From Streptomyces cinerochromogenes (lineage in GTDB: Bacteria > Actinomycetota > Actinomycetes > Streptomycetales > Streptomycetaceae), in assembly GCF_014648635.1 (NCBI RefSeq), contig NZ_BMRM01000013.1, positions 190,738-254,737 on the forward strand: a stretch of 64,000 bases of DNA, in the 5' to 3' direction. The position numbers were made by a program, and so were the translations under genes. This document shows, piece by piece, positions 36,801-53,153 of this stretch. The notes beneath the pieces were generated by a model. It made no database searches, had not been told where the DNA came from, and saw only the letters and a list, made by a program, of their open reading frames with translations. How positions within the stretch are numbered: the stretch's first letter is position 1; every line of letters starts with the position of its first letter.

Positions 36801-39204
36801 GCGCGAGGAGTTCACGGGCACGCGCCTCACGGCCGGCGTCGTCGTGCGGACCGGGTGCAACCACCAGGTGACCGGGCGAGTCCGCCATGGGACCGGGCGA
36901 GTGCGCTGCGGGAGGGGGCGGGTCCGCCACGGGACCGGACAGGTCCACCACGGCCGGCCGAGGGCTGTCGTCGGCCGGCCGGACCTCCACCGTGGGCAGA
37001 CCGTCGGGTCCCGCCGGGAACACCGAGCGCAGCACGGGTGTCGTGGCGAGGAGCCGGACGAGGCACTCCTGGAACACCTCGCTGTCCAGTGGTCCAGTGA
37101 GGTCCAGTCCGCCCGCGATGTGGTAGGCGCCGCCCGCTCCCATCCGGTCCAGCAGCCACATCCGCTCCTGAGCGGCCGTCAGCCCCGGGGGTCCGTCGGC
37201 GGTGGGTCCGTCCTGCTCCTCCTGCGGGAGGCCGGCGAGTTCCCGGGGGGTGAGTCCGCCGAGCAGGGCGGCGAGGGACACGGCGGCCTTGTGCTCCTCC
37301 CGCAGCGCCGCCAGCAACCGCATTGCGCGCAGCGAGTCCAGGCCCTGCGCGACCAGCGGTACGTCCGGGTCGAGGGCGGCCGGTGACGTTCCCAGCTCGG
37401 CGGTGACGAGCCGGAGGAGGCCGGAGGGCAGCGCGGCGGAGGCGGGCGGGGCAGTCGGCTCCGCCCGGACGGCCGGGGCGGCCGGGGTGGCCGGGGCCGC
37501 CGGGGATGCGGCGATGGGCGGGAGGTGACCGGCCAGCCATCGGGTACGGCACTCCGCCCGGCGGATCTTGCCGCTGCTGGTCCGCGGGATCGCGCCGAGC
37601 CGCACCAGGACGACCTCGTCGACGCTCACCCCGTGCCCGTCGGCCACGCTCTGCCGTACCGCCGCGGTGATCCCGGCGACGTCGTCACCGGACGGCCGCC
37701 CACGGACCTCGTGGACCAGGACGATCCGGCTGCCGGCCTCGTCGTCCACGGCGAACGCGGCGCTCCGCGCGGGCCGGAGCGCCGGGTGCGCGGCCTCCGC
37801 GGTCTGTTCGAGGTCCGGAGCGTAGTGGTTGCGCCCCCGGACGATCATCAGGTCGTCGTCGCGGCCGGTGAGGAAGAGGTCGTCGCCGTACCGGAAGCCC
37901 AGGTCCCCGGTGCGCAGGAACGCGCGTCCGGGGTGGCCGTCGGCGCGGGCGGCGAAGGTGTCGCGGGTCTGCCGGGGCCGCTGCCAGTAGCCGAGCGCCA
38001 CCGTCGGCCCGCTGACCCACACCTCGCCCACCTCGCCGTCGGGCAGCGGGCGGCCCGTGGCGGGGTCGGCCACGAGCATGACGTCCTCGCCGGCGGCCCA
38101 GCCGCAGCCGACCAGTTCGCGGGTCCGCGGGCCGTCGGGCGCGACGACGGCCCGGCCCGCGTCCAGCGCGGCGCGCTCCACCCGCAGCCGGGCCGCGTCG
38201 CCGGTGCCGCGGGCCCTGCCGGAGACGAAGAGCGTCGCCTCGGCGAGGCCGTAGCAGGGGACGAAGGCCGACCGGCGGAAGCCGGTGCTCTCGAAGGTCT
38301 CGGCGAACCGGTCGAGGGTGGCGCCGCGCACCGGTTCCGCGCCGACCAGGGCGTGCCGCAACGCGGAGAGGTCCAGGACGCGGCGTTCCTCGGGGGTGAC
38401 CCGCCGGACCGCCTCACCGTAGGCGAAGTCGGGTGCGGCGGTGACCGTGGCGCGGGTGCGGGTCAGTTCGTCCAGCCAGCGTGCCGGACGGTACATGAAG
38501 GCGAGCGGGGACAGCAGGGTGCACGGGAAGCCGGTGTGCAGCGGTTGCAGGATGCCGCCGATCAGCCCCATGTCGTGGTACGGCGGCAGCCAGCTGACGC
38601 CCCGGCTGTCCTCGGTCAGCCCGAGGGCGCGCGCGATGACGGCGGAGTTGTGCACCAGGTTGCCGTGGCTGACCATGACGCCCTTGGGGCGCCCGGTGGA
38701 GCCGGAGGTGTACTGGAGGAACGCCAGGTCGTCCAGGGCGGGGCGGTGCTCGGTCCAGTCCTCGGCCCGGGCCGGGTCGACGGCGTCTCCGGCCGCCCAG
38801 TGCACCGTACCGTCCGCACCGGGTTCCTCCCGCGCCCCGCCCGGCCCGGACAGGAATTCACCGTCGGCCAGGGCGAGTTCCGCGCCGGCGTCGGCGATCA
38901 CGGCGGCCAGCCGTTCCCGGCCGCGCGCTCCGGTGGGCGGGTAGACGGGCACGGCCACCGCGCCGGCGTACAGGCAGCCGAGGAAGGCGCTGACGTAGTC
39001 CGGCCCCGGCTGATGCACGATCAGGACCCGGGCCCCCGGGCTGACGTGCTCCTGGACGAGCGCGGCGACGGCACGGGCCCGCCGGTCGAGTGCGGCGTGG
39101 TCCAGAGGCAGCCGGGCGTCCTCGCCCAGCACGAACTCCAGGGCGAGACGGTGCGGCGCCGTCGCGGCCCGCTCGCGCAGCAGTTCCACGAAGCCGGCGC
39201 TCAT
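33802..39204 (-). CDS. lipopeptide starter NRPS: FAAL-T-C-A(Ser)-T
   Basis: 1800 residues. Domains in order: fatty acyl-AMP ligase about 1-590 (YTSGSTGRPKGVMVSHGNLV, SWLPPYHDMGLIGG, PCYGLAEATLFV), carrier about 595-670 with Ser near 621 (VPLVAQGLDSLRAM), condensation about 700-1130 (AHHIVLDGWSLG, intact HHxxxDG), adenylation about 1145-1640 and T about 1660-1740 (DFFALGGHSLLATRL). The A-domain code reads D-V-W-H-V-S-L-I-D, essentially the serine code. The FAAL activates a free fatty acid and loads it on the first carrier; the C domain then N-acylates serine, so this enzyme starts the chain although its gene is third in the operon. Start overlaps the upstream NRPS stop (ATGA). Fatty acid length cannot be predicted. 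Confidence 0.93.
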   Translation of the reverse strand: MSAGFVELLRERAATAPHRLALEFVLGEDARLPLDHAALDRRARAVAALVQEHVSPGARVLIVHQPGPDYVSAFLGCLYAGAVAVPVYPPTGARGRERLAAVIADAGAELALADGEFLSGPGGAREEPGADGTVHWAAGDAVDPARAEDWTEHRPALDDLAFLQYTSGSTGRPKGVMVSHGNLVHNSAVIARALGLTEDSRGVSWLPPYHDMGLIGGILQPLHTGFPCTLLSPLAFMYRPARWLDELTRTRATVTAAPDFAYGEAVRRVTPEERRVLDLSALRHALVGAEPVRGATLDRFAETFESTGFRRSAFVPCYGLAEATLFVSGRARGTGDAARLRVERAALDAGRAVVAPDGPRTRELVGCGWAAGEDVMLVADPATGRPLPDGEVGEVWVSGPTVALGYWQRPRQTRDTFAARADGHPGRAFLRTGDLGFRYGDDLFLTGRDDDLMIVRGRNHYAPDLEQTAEAAHPALRPARSAAFAVDDEAGSRIVLVHEVRGRPSGDDVAGITAAVRQSVADGHGVSVDEVVLVRLGAIPRTSSGKIRRAECRTRWLAGHLPPIAASPAAPATPAAPAVRAEPTAPPASAALPSGLLRLVTAELGTSPAALDPDVPLVAQGLDSLRAMRLLAALREEHKAAVSLAALLGGLTPRELAGLPQEEQDGPTADGPPGLTAAQERMWLLDRMGAGGAYHIAGGLDLTGPLDSEVFQECLVRLLATTPVLRSVFPAGPDGLPTVEVRPADDSPRPAVVDLSGPVADPPPPAAHSPGPMADSPGHLVVAPGPHDDAGREARARELLARLAAEPFDLAAGPLVRVLLVRLGPARWMLGLVAHHIVLDGWSLGLLLRRLAEDYRRATQGGAPPRPAAGRPPAPHPAFGEADAAFWRGQIGTAQPVALPTDRPAPALPTWRGAAVPVHVDADLAGRLRALAAEHAATPFMVLMAAFGVLLGRWSGQDDMVVGTVVSGRGRAEDTAYVGLLADTVPIRVSLRPRDDGPAPAPADFATVLDRVRAACLAVHGHPGNAFHDIVRALGGRPDGSRAPVVRTLLVLQNLPVEPWEAAGVRAEPFELPSPGAQFELSVHLGERPDGSLAGHAVYAADLFDEATVAGLMDRLPSLLAALLARPATPVADLPLLTDEEARERVRAVCDGGPPALGEGIVHDLLQRVARDHPDVRAVVWDEGALTYRELMTRVRRLAARLNALGVGPDQPVAVCLPRSPGLVVAVCAVLVAGGAYVPLDPTHPPARLARQLTGTSPRVLIGTEETARRSLSALGDTATAPAVLGPDPADEPLARQEPAPRVRPAHLANILHTSGSTGEPKAVMTTHAALANRLVWVHQEYGLRPGEAVLHKTPVSFDVAGWELLAPLTTGATVVLARPEGHRDPSYLARLITRHAITTCHFVPSMLDAFLEEPLAASCASVLRRVVCSGEELTVALAERFARVLPGVRLHNLYGPAEAAIDVTAHPVPLPPDAGARLPIGRPIAGTEVYVLDAAGHLAPPLAPGELYIGGLAPARGYLGQPALTAERFVPHPFVPGARLYRTGDRGRHLPDGRLEFLGRADRQYKIRGQRVEAGEIETVLGRHPAVRAAVVAARPGPDGRPRLLAWAVAGTAPAPDPRELRAFLAERLPPGLLPDAVCLVDRLPVGPHGKLDVAALPEPSAHEVAGRPGPQARIAPRDAVERTLAGIWREVLGSEQPSVTDDFFALGGHSLLATRLAVRIRAVFGLELPVGELLGGGPLTIERLAALVQTRQLAQTDGEELDEVLGWLAELSDDQVAQLLAGEGQARQLPDTAPDTRP

Positions 39205-42200
39205 CGGCCCTCCTCCGCCTCGTGTTCGCCGATCAGGTGTCGTGCGGCGCGCTGGATGGGCACGGGTTTCGCCGCCGTGTCCGCGGCCCGGTCCAGCAGG
39301 TCGGCGACGGCGGCGACGGTGGGGGCGCGCAGCAGGGCGCCGACGGACAGCTCGCCGCCGGGCAGCGCCCGCAGCCTGCCGACCAGTTGGACGGCCAGGA
39401 GGGAGTGGCCGCCCAGGGCGAAGAAGTCGTCGTGGACACCGATGCGGTCGACCCCGAGGACCTCGCACCACACCCGCGCCACCGCTCGTTCGGTCGCGGT
39501 GCGCGGCGCCACGAATCCGGTGGCCAGCGTCGGGCGCAGTCCGTCGGGCGCGGGCAGGGCGGCACGGTCCAGCTTGCCGGTGCGGCCGAGCGGCCACTCC
39601 TCCAGGACGACCAGCGAAGCCGGGACCATGAAGTCGGGCAGTGTCCGGGCGAGGTGCTCGCGCAGGCCGGCGACGAGGAGCCGCTCACGTGCCGCCCGCT
39701 GCGGGTCGTTGGTGTACGCGGCCCAGCCACCGGTGTCCCCGCGGGGGGTGGGCAGCGGGGCGGGAGTGGCGGAGCCCGCCGGTGTCGGGGCGGAACCCGC
39801 GGGCGCCGAAGCGGAAGCCGCTGGTGACGAGGCGGAAACCGCAGACGCCGAGGCAGAAACCGGAGACCCCGAGGCGGGAACCGCGGCCCCCGAGGCGGCG
39901 GTGGCCGCGGGCGCCGGGGCAGGAGCCGGCGGCCCCGGGACGGGAGCCACGGACGCCGTAGCGGAGGCCGCCGGTCCCGAGGCGGGAGCCGAGAACTCCA
40001 GGTCCAGTGTGCCCGGTTCGGCTCCCAGGCGGGGCGTCATCGTGCGGCCGGTCGTGCGGGTGTGTTCGGCGAGGGCGGCCGGGTCGGCGGCGGGGGTGTC
40101 GGGGCCGGTGGCCAGGGTGCGGCGCAGGTCGTCGACGGTCTGGTCGTCGCCCGCCGCGCGCAGCGCGCGGACGGCGTGCAGGTCCGCGGCCAGCCGGGCG
40201 TCGGGGACGGCGCGCCAGCCGAAGGGGCGCGGCTCGCCGGCACCGGGGAGCGCGGCCGGTCCGGGCCAGGGCCGCCAGTCGGTCGCCGGGGCGGGGGGCG
40301 CCCCGGGCGGCCGGGCGGTGAGGACGACGTCGTAGCGGAACCGGGTCAGTTCGTTGCGGTACGGCGAGGTCTTGGCCAGGACGGTGACGTCGGCGTCGGT
40401 GCCGGCCACCGCCTCGAACAGGGCGGGGTGCACGAGGAGTTCCTCCTCGCGTGCCGCCTGCCGCGCCACCAGCCGGCGCAGCGCGCGCACGGGGGTGTCG
40501 GGCGGGAGCCGGTGCAGGAGGAGGGAGGTGTGCAGCGCGTCGAGCAGGAGCAGGTTGCGTACGTCGCCGAGGAACAGGTGACCGCCCGGGGCGAGCAGGG
40601 ACAGCGCCCCGCGCACCACGCGCACCAGGTACTCGGCGTCGGGGAAGTACTGGACGACCGAGTTGAGGACCACGGTGTCGAAGCCGCCCGCGGGCAGGCC
40701 GGAGAAGTCGTCGGCGGCCCGCCGCGAGAGCTGCACGTGCGTGCCGGCGAACCGCTCGGTGTGGGGGCGCAGCCGCTCGATGACCTCGGCGGAGACGTCG
40801 GTGCCGTGGTAGAGCGCGCAGTCGGGGGCGATCCGGAACAGCAGCAGCCCGGTGCCGCAGCCGATCTCCAGCACCCTGCGCGGGCGCAGCGCGCCGATCC
40901 GCGCCACCGTCTCCTCGACCCAGGCCCGCATCTCGGTGTCGGGGATGGGGTCGCCGGTGGCGGAGTCCACCCAGCCGACCGTGTCGAACGTGGGGTCCTC
41001 GGGGCGGGAGTCCCGGTAGGTCGCGTCGAAGACGGTGCGCCACCGGTCGACGTGTGCGGCGTGCTCGACGGAGGGCTCCTCGCGCGGACCGGCCGCCCGC
41101 GCGCGCAGGCCGACGTAGGCGGCGAGCTGGAGGTCGCCCGCCGCGTCCCGGTACGGCTCGACCGCCGCCCGCTCGACGGCCGGGTGGGCGCCGAGCACCG
41201 TCTCGATCTCGCCGGGCTCGATGCGCTGGCCGCGGATCTTGAGCTGGGAGTCGAGCCGGCCGAGGAAGTCGAGGGTGCCGTCCGGCAGCCAGCGGGCCCG
41301 GTCTCCGGTGCGGTACAGGCGCCGGCCGGGTTCGAAGGGGTCGGGCGGGAAGCGGTCCGCGGTGAGGGCGGGGCGCCCGCGGTAGCCGCGGCCCACGGGG
41401 AGTCCGCCGAGGAAGAGTTCTCCGGGCAGGCCGGGCGGCACGGGACGCAGCCGCTCGTCCAGGACGTACGTCCGCGCGCCCGCGATCGGCGTGCCGATCG
41501 GCAGCCGGGCCCACGCCTCGGGGTCGAGGCCCTCGGGCACGGTCCACGCGGTGACGTCGATGGCCGCCTCGGTCGGACCGTACAGGTTGTGCAGGGCCAC
41601 CCCGGGCAGCACCTCCTGGACCCGGGCCGCGAGTCCGGGCGGCAGGGCCTCTCCGCTGCACACGATCCGCCGCAGTGGCCCTGCGCAGCCGGCGGCCGCG
41701 GGGTCGTCCAGGAAGATCCGTAGCATCGAGGGGACGAAGTGGCAGGTGGTCACGGCGTGTTCGCGGATCAGCCCGGCGAGGACGGCGGGGTCGCGGCGCC
41801 CGTCCCCGTCGGCCACCACGACGCGGGCTCCCACCGCGAGCGGCCAGAGCCATTCCCAGACGGAGACGTCGAAACCGAGCGGGGTCTTGTGCAGGACCGC
41901 CTCGCCGGGTTCGAGCGGGTACCGGTCCTGCATCCACCGGATCCGGTTGACGACGGCCGCGTGTTCGTTCACGGCGCCCTTCGGACGTCCCGTCGATCCG
42001 GAGGTGTACAGCACGTAGGCGCCGTTGCCGGGCAGGACCGTGACGCCGGGGCGGGTTTCGGGGGCGAGGCGGATCTCCTCGTCCGTCAGGCTGAGGACGG
42101 GCGGCGGCGCCGGCTGCCCTTCCTCCCGTGCGGCGGCGAGGAGGCGGCGGGCCGTCGTGCCGGTGTCGGCGAGCACCGCGTGGACCGCGGCGTCGGCGGC

Positions 42201-43993
42201 GAGCCGGGCAAGGCGCCGCGGGGGCAGCGCGGGGTCCAGGGGCAGCCAGGCCGCTCCCGCCTTGAGCACCCCGAGCATCGCGGCGATCGCGTCCGCCGAC
42301 CTGGGCACGGCGATCCCGACCACGTCCTCGGGGCCCACGCCCCGCGCCCGCAGGCCGTGGGCGACCCGGTTCGCACGGCGGTCCAGCTCGGCATAGGAGA
42401 CCACCTCGCCGTCGTGCACCACGGCGGGGGCCGAGGCCCGCTCGTCCGCCGTCCGCTCGAACAGCCCGGGCAGGCTCTGCCCGGCCACGTCGTACGCCGG
42501 TGTGCCGCACGCGTACCGGGTCACGAGGTCGCGGTCCTCGTCGCCGAGCACGTTCAGGTCCCGGACCGGGGTGTCCGGCCGGTCCACGCCGTCGGCCAGG
42601 AGCAGCCGCAGTCCGTGGGCGAGCCGGGTGACGGTGGACTCGTCGAACAGTTCCCGCGCGTACTCGATCCAGCCGGTGAGGCCGCCGTCCGGGGTGGGCG
42701 CCAGCTCGATCTCCAGCTCGAACTTGGCGGTCCCGGTCTGCACCGGCAGGACGGCCACCTCGAGGCCCGGCAGGTGCAGGCGGGGGCGGGGAGTGTTGTG
42801 CAGGACCAGCATGTGCCGTACCAGCGGCACCCGTGCGCCCGGGTCCCGCTCGGGCCGCAGGGCCTGCACGATCCGCTCGAACGGTACCTCCTGCCAGGCG
42901 TAGAGATCGGTGCAGGCCTCCCTGGCCCTGCCCACCAGGGTGCGCAGCGAGGGGTTCCCGCTCAGGTCCAGCCGCAGGGGCAGGGTGTTGACGAAGAACC
43001 CGATGAGCGGTTCGATCTCGGTGCGGTCGCGTCCGGCGACCGCGCAGCCCAGCAGGACGTCCTCGGCCCGGCCGGCCCAGCGGGCCAGCAGCGCGGCGAA
43101 CGCGGCCGAGAGCACCATGAAGGGCGTGGCCCGCTCCCGGTCGGCGAACCGCTTGATCCGGGCCACCAGTTCCGGGGGCAGTTCCAGATCGGCCCAGCCG
43201 CCCGCGTACGACTCCTCGGTGCGCCGGGGCCGGTCGGTCACCAGGTCGAGCGGGGCGGCCCCGGCCAGCCGGTCGGTCCACTTCTCCAGCAGCTCGGTGT
43301 GGCGGGGTTCCCGGGTCAGCTGCCGCTGCCAGCGGGCGAAGTCGGCGTACTGCACGCCCAGGTCCGGCAGCGGCGAGGGGCGTCCCTGCTGGAACGCCTC
43401 GTAGAGGGTGCCGAGTTCGCCGATGAGGACACCGAGCGACCAGCCGTCGGCGGCGATGTGGTGCATGGACAGCTGCAGGAGGTGTTCGTCCGGGGCGAGC
43501 CGCAACAGCGCGCAGCGCAGCAGCCGGTCGCGGGCCAGGTCGAACGGGCGCGCCGCCTCCGCGGCGAGGTGCTCCCGCACGGCCGCCGAGCGCCGCTCCT
43601 CCGGCAGGCCGGACAGGTCCGTCTCGCGCAGGTCGACGGGGCCCGCCTCCTCCACGCGCGCCCAGGGCTCGTGCTCGCCGGGGAAGGTGGTGCGCAGCGA
43701 CTCGTGCCGGCGCAGCACCTCGTCCAGGGCGCGGCGCAGCACGCGGGTGTCGAGGGCTCCGCGCAGCTGTGCGGCGCCGCTGATGGTGTACAGGGAGGAG
43801 CCGGGCCGGACCCGGTCGAAGAACCAGATCCGCTGCTGGGCGAAGGACAGTTCGGACCGTGTCCGGTCGGCGGCACCCGGCACGAGCGCCGCCCGGCCCG
43901 GCTGCCCGGCGCGCTCCGGCCGCCCGGCCTGCCCGGCCTCTTCTTCGAGGAGCCGGTCCAGCAGCCTGCGCTGGTCGGCGGTGAGGCGGGCGC

Positions 43994-43997
<4 letters not shown>
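39201..43997 (-). CDS. NRPS module C-A(Ser)-N-methyltransferase-T
   Basis: 1598 residues: C about 45-480 (MHHIAADGWSLG), A from about 490 (YTSGSTGRPKGAVNEH, NLYGPTEAAIDVT) with a SAM methyltransferase inserted after core A8 (motif RRVLEIGCGTGLLLF near 1042), then a low-complexity linker (about 1332-1420), the A10 segment (GRTGKLDRAALP) and T with Ser near 1534 (DFFALGGHSLLAVQL). The code reads D-V-W-H-V-S-L-I-D: serine. An insertion at this place normally N-methylates the bound residue, so N-methylserine is predicted as the second residue. Overlaps both neighbouring NRPS genes by four bases, so the three synthetases are translationally coupled. Confidence 0.92.
39741..40000 (-). repeat. in-frame degenerate Ala/Ser/Pro repeats in the NRPS linker
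   Basis: About 30-bp imperfect repeats (GAGGCGGAAACCGCAGACGC-like on the plus strand) encode an Ala/Ser/Pro-rich linker of about 85 residues between the methyltransferase and the end of the adenylation domain. All copies keep frame, as expected of a flexible inter-domain spacer that grows by slippage. Confidence 0.75.
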
Positions 43998-47414
<3,417 letters not shown>

Positions 47415-47422
<8 letters not shown>

Positions 47423-48149
47423 GTGCGACTCCTTCTGCCGCGAGCAACCGGCCGCCCACGGCGGCGTCGGCGTCCTCGACCAGGGCGGTGAGCATCTCGT
47501 CCTGCGACTGCTGGGGAAAGAAGTGGCCTCCGGGGAAGGTCCGCACGGTGTGGCCGGCCGTGGTGCGGCCGGCCCAGCCCTCGGCGGCCAGGCGCGCGTC
47601 GACGGTGGTGTCCCGCGCGCCGAGGTAGACGTGGACGGGGCAGTCGAGCGGCGGCGTCTCGTCCGCGGCCCGGCCGCCCACCAGGGCGAGGTCGGCGCGG
47701 ACCAGGGGGAGCGTCTCGGCGAGGTACCGGGGGTCGTCGAGGAGTTCCGCGGTGGTGCCGCCCCAGGCCCGCAGCAGGCCGGTCAGATCCGCGTCGGACA
47801 GGGCGTCGAGGCCCGCGGGCAGCGGCCGGTCCGGCGGGTCACCGGCGGCGGCGACCAGGGCGGCCGGCCGCCAGCCGCGCTCGGCGCGCAGCAGCTGGGC
47901 GAGGTCGTGGGCGATGACCGCTCCCATGCTGTGGCCGTAGAGCAGCACCGGCCGGCCCAGCAACGGCACGACCTCGGCGGCGAGTTCGGCGCACAGCGCG
48001 TCCAGGTCGGTGCACGGCGGCTCGGCGGACCGGGCGCCGTGTCCGGGCAGTTCCACGGCGGCGATGCCCAGGGCCGGCGGAAGCCGGTCGGCCCAGCTCC
48101 GGAACTGGTGCGCGCCGCCGCCTCCGGGCGGCAGGCACAGCAGCCACAT
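47415..48149 (-). CDS. type II thioesterase
   Basis: 244 residues: WLLCLPPGGGGAHQFRSW oxyanion region, nucleophile elbow LLYGHSMGAVIAHDL (Ser in GHSMG), Asp in VYLGARDTTVD, His in FPGGHFFPQQSQD. Editing thioesterase of the GrsT/RifR kind. The ATG at 48149 is chosen because GAGGAGG lies 5 nt upstream; starts at 48191 or 48236 lack ribosome sites and would sit at or inside the likely promoter. First gene of the main minus-strand operon, and the second free thioesterase of the cluster. Confidence 0.88.
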
Positions 48150-48225
48150 CCGGACCTCCTCGCTCCTGTACCAGAGCCGCAACGAGTTCATGGGGCCAGG
48201 GTCTTGGCGCGCCCGGGCGGGGAAC

Positions 48226-48240
48226 AGTCGGGACATTCCC
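48226..48240 (-). promoter_or_regulatory. putative cluster regulatory element B (before thioesterase/NRPS operon)
   Basis: Plus-strand AGTCGGGACATTCCC, with GGGA-CAT-TCCC dyad; the AGTCGGGA half points its TCCCGACT toward the minus-strand operon. Ends 77 bp upstream of the chosen start codon. Confidence 0.6.
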
Positions 48241-48302
48241 TTACCCCGGGGCCGGGCCCGTGGCGGGGTCCCATGGCCGGGGGGTCCATGACAGGGGGCC
48301 GG

Positions 48303-48344
48303 GCCGACGTGGTGCTGCCGACGTGGTGCTGCCGACGTGACGCT
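48303..48344. repeat. three tandem copies of a 14-bp repeat in the divergent NRPS promoter region
   Basis: GCCGACGTGGTGCT twice (48303 and 48317) and GCCGACGTGACGCT once (48331). Located midway between the two divergent NRPS operons; could be activator iterons or a slippage product. Confidence 0.85.
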
Positions 48345-48362
48345 GCCGCGCAGGGGCCGCGC

Positions 48363-48396
48363 GGGCGGGACGGGGCGGGGCGGGGCGGGCAGGGAC
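48363..48396 (+). other. G-rich tract with quadruplex potential
   Basis: Runs of GGGG separated by single C (GGGACGGGGCGGGGCGGGGC and GGGCAGGGA), more than four G-runs in about 34 bases on the plus strand, inside the roughly 500-bp divergent promoter region 48150-48652. Confidence 0.55.
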
Positions 48397-48453
48397 GGCA
48401 GCGCAGCCGGTGCGGCCCACGGAGCAGCTTCGGTTCCGGGTGCGGGCGGGGCC

Positions 48454-48475
48454 AGTCAGGAGAACTCCCGATTGG
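48454..48475 (+). promoter_or_regulatory. putative cluster regulatory element C (before C-A-T operon)
   Basis: Plus-strand AGTCAGGAGAACTCCCGATT followed by GG, pointing rightward to the plus-strand NRPS operon. It aligns base by base with element E (GTCAGG, then TCCCGA-Y-TGG at the same spacing). Confidence 0.6.
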
Positions 48476-48652
48476 CGGGCCGTTGGCACCCTGACAGAGT
48501 CGGTCCATGACCTTGCGGACTGTGGCGTGCGGCATGCGCGGAAGCCTCCGGGCACCGGCGGGATCACCGCCGCCGGTGCGGCAAGGGGCAAAGGCAGCGC
48601 GACGGGCGCCGGTGGCGGCGCGGCGGATGGCCGTGACGGGCCGGCCCGCGTC

Positions 48653-52062
<3,410 letters not shown>

Positions 52063-52063
<1 letters not shown>

Positions 52064-52133
52064 CCCGTAGTGCCCCTGCCCGACATACGACCCGTACCGC
52101 CCCTGACCGACGCACGACCCGTACTGCCCCGAC
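52063..52133 (+). repeat. 27-bp direct repeats after the NRPS stop codon
   Basis: Two full imperfect 27-bp units (52063-52089 and 52090-52116) and a partial third, each starting ACCCGTA and ending near GAC. They fill the gap between the C-A-T gene and the GNAT gene. No hairpin is obvious. Confidence 0.75.
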
Positions 52134-52155
52134 TAGCACCGCCCTGGAGAACAGC

Positions 52156-53100
52156 ATGCTGGTACGCGCCCTTTCCGCGAGCGAAGCGGCACGTGCTCTC
52201 GACTGCACCGTGAGCGAACCGATCGACTGGGTCGGCCCCGACCAGCTCGAAGACGGGCTGAAGACCGGCCACTACCGGCCGGAGTGGATCTGGGTAGCCG
52301 AGGACGGCGGGCAGTTCCTCGCCCGCGCGGTGTGGTGGGGGCTGCCGGACGGCGCCCACCCCTTGGCGCTGGACTGCCTGTACGTGCACGAGTCGGTCGG
52401 CGACCGGCAGGCGCTCGCCGCCGAGCTGATCACCTCGGCACACCGGCGGTTCCGCTCCCAGGGCATGACCCGGCTGCCGGAGTTCCACCTCTTCTCCCGC
52501 AACGACGCGCCCCCGGCCCGGTCGGCGGCCGCGCTCGACTGGCGGATCGGGGCGGCCTCGGCGGCGGGCCTCACGGACGTGCTGCGCAGGCTCCGCTACG
52601 AGTGGACGGCCGACCGGACACCGCCCGCGGCCCCCGAGCGGCTGGTGTTCCGGCCCGAACCGGACGACGAGGTGTTCCTCGGCGTCTTCCGCGAGGTGGC
52701 CGAGGGAAGCCTCGACACCACGACCCGGCGCGCGGTCGCCGAGCACGGCGTGGAGAAGGCGGCCCGGGACGATCTGGAGGGCTACCGGGGGATGCCCGGC
52801 GACCGGGACTGGTGGCGTCTGGCCCACACCCCGGACGGCACCCTCGCCGGCTTCCTCGTCCCGTCCCGCAACGACCAGAGCTTCGTGGTCGGTTACCTCG
52901 GCGTGGTGCCGTCCCTGCGCGGCCGGGGATACGTGCACGAACTGCTGGCGGAGACCACCCGCATCCTGCTCGACGCGGGCGCCCGCCGGATCACGGCCGA
53001 CACCGACCTGGTCAACCGTCCCATGGCAGCCGCGTTCGACCGCGCCGGCTACCGCAACTTCGCCTCCCGGACCGTGCTCGCCGCCCCCGCCGACAGCTGA
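52156..53100 (+). CDS. GNAT-family N-acetyltransferase-like protein
   Basis: 314 residues. The C-terminal half is a GNAT domain with the acetyl-CoA-binding stretch VGYLGVVPSLRGRGYVHELL and the closing ADTDLVNRPMAAAFDRAGYR. The N-terminal half (DWVGPDQLEDGLKTGHYRPE, LDCLYVHES) looks like a degenerate second GNAT repeat. It may acetylate an amino group of the peptide or a precursor, as tailoring or as self-resistance. ATG with GGAG upstream; in line with the NRPS before it and the hydroxylase after it. Confidence 0.8.
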   Translation: MLVRALSASEAARALDCTVSEPIDWVGPDQLEDGLKTGHYRPEWIWVAEDGGQFLARAVWWGLPDGAHPLALDCLYVHESVGDRQALAAELITSAHRRFRSQGMTRLPEFHLFSRNDAPPARSAAALDWRIGAASAAGLTDVLRRLRYEWTADRTPPAAPERLVFRPEPDDEVFLGVFREVAEGSLDTTTRRAVAEHGVEKAARDDLEGYRGMPGDRDWWRLAHTPDGTLAGFLVPSRNDQSFVVGYLGVVPSLRGRGYVHELLAETTRILLDAGARRITADTDLVNRPMAAAFDRAGYRNFASRTVLAAPADS

Positions 53101-53153
53101 ACGGCCCGCCGCACCCGCATCCGGCCGGCCCCGCCCTTCTGTGGAGACCTCTG

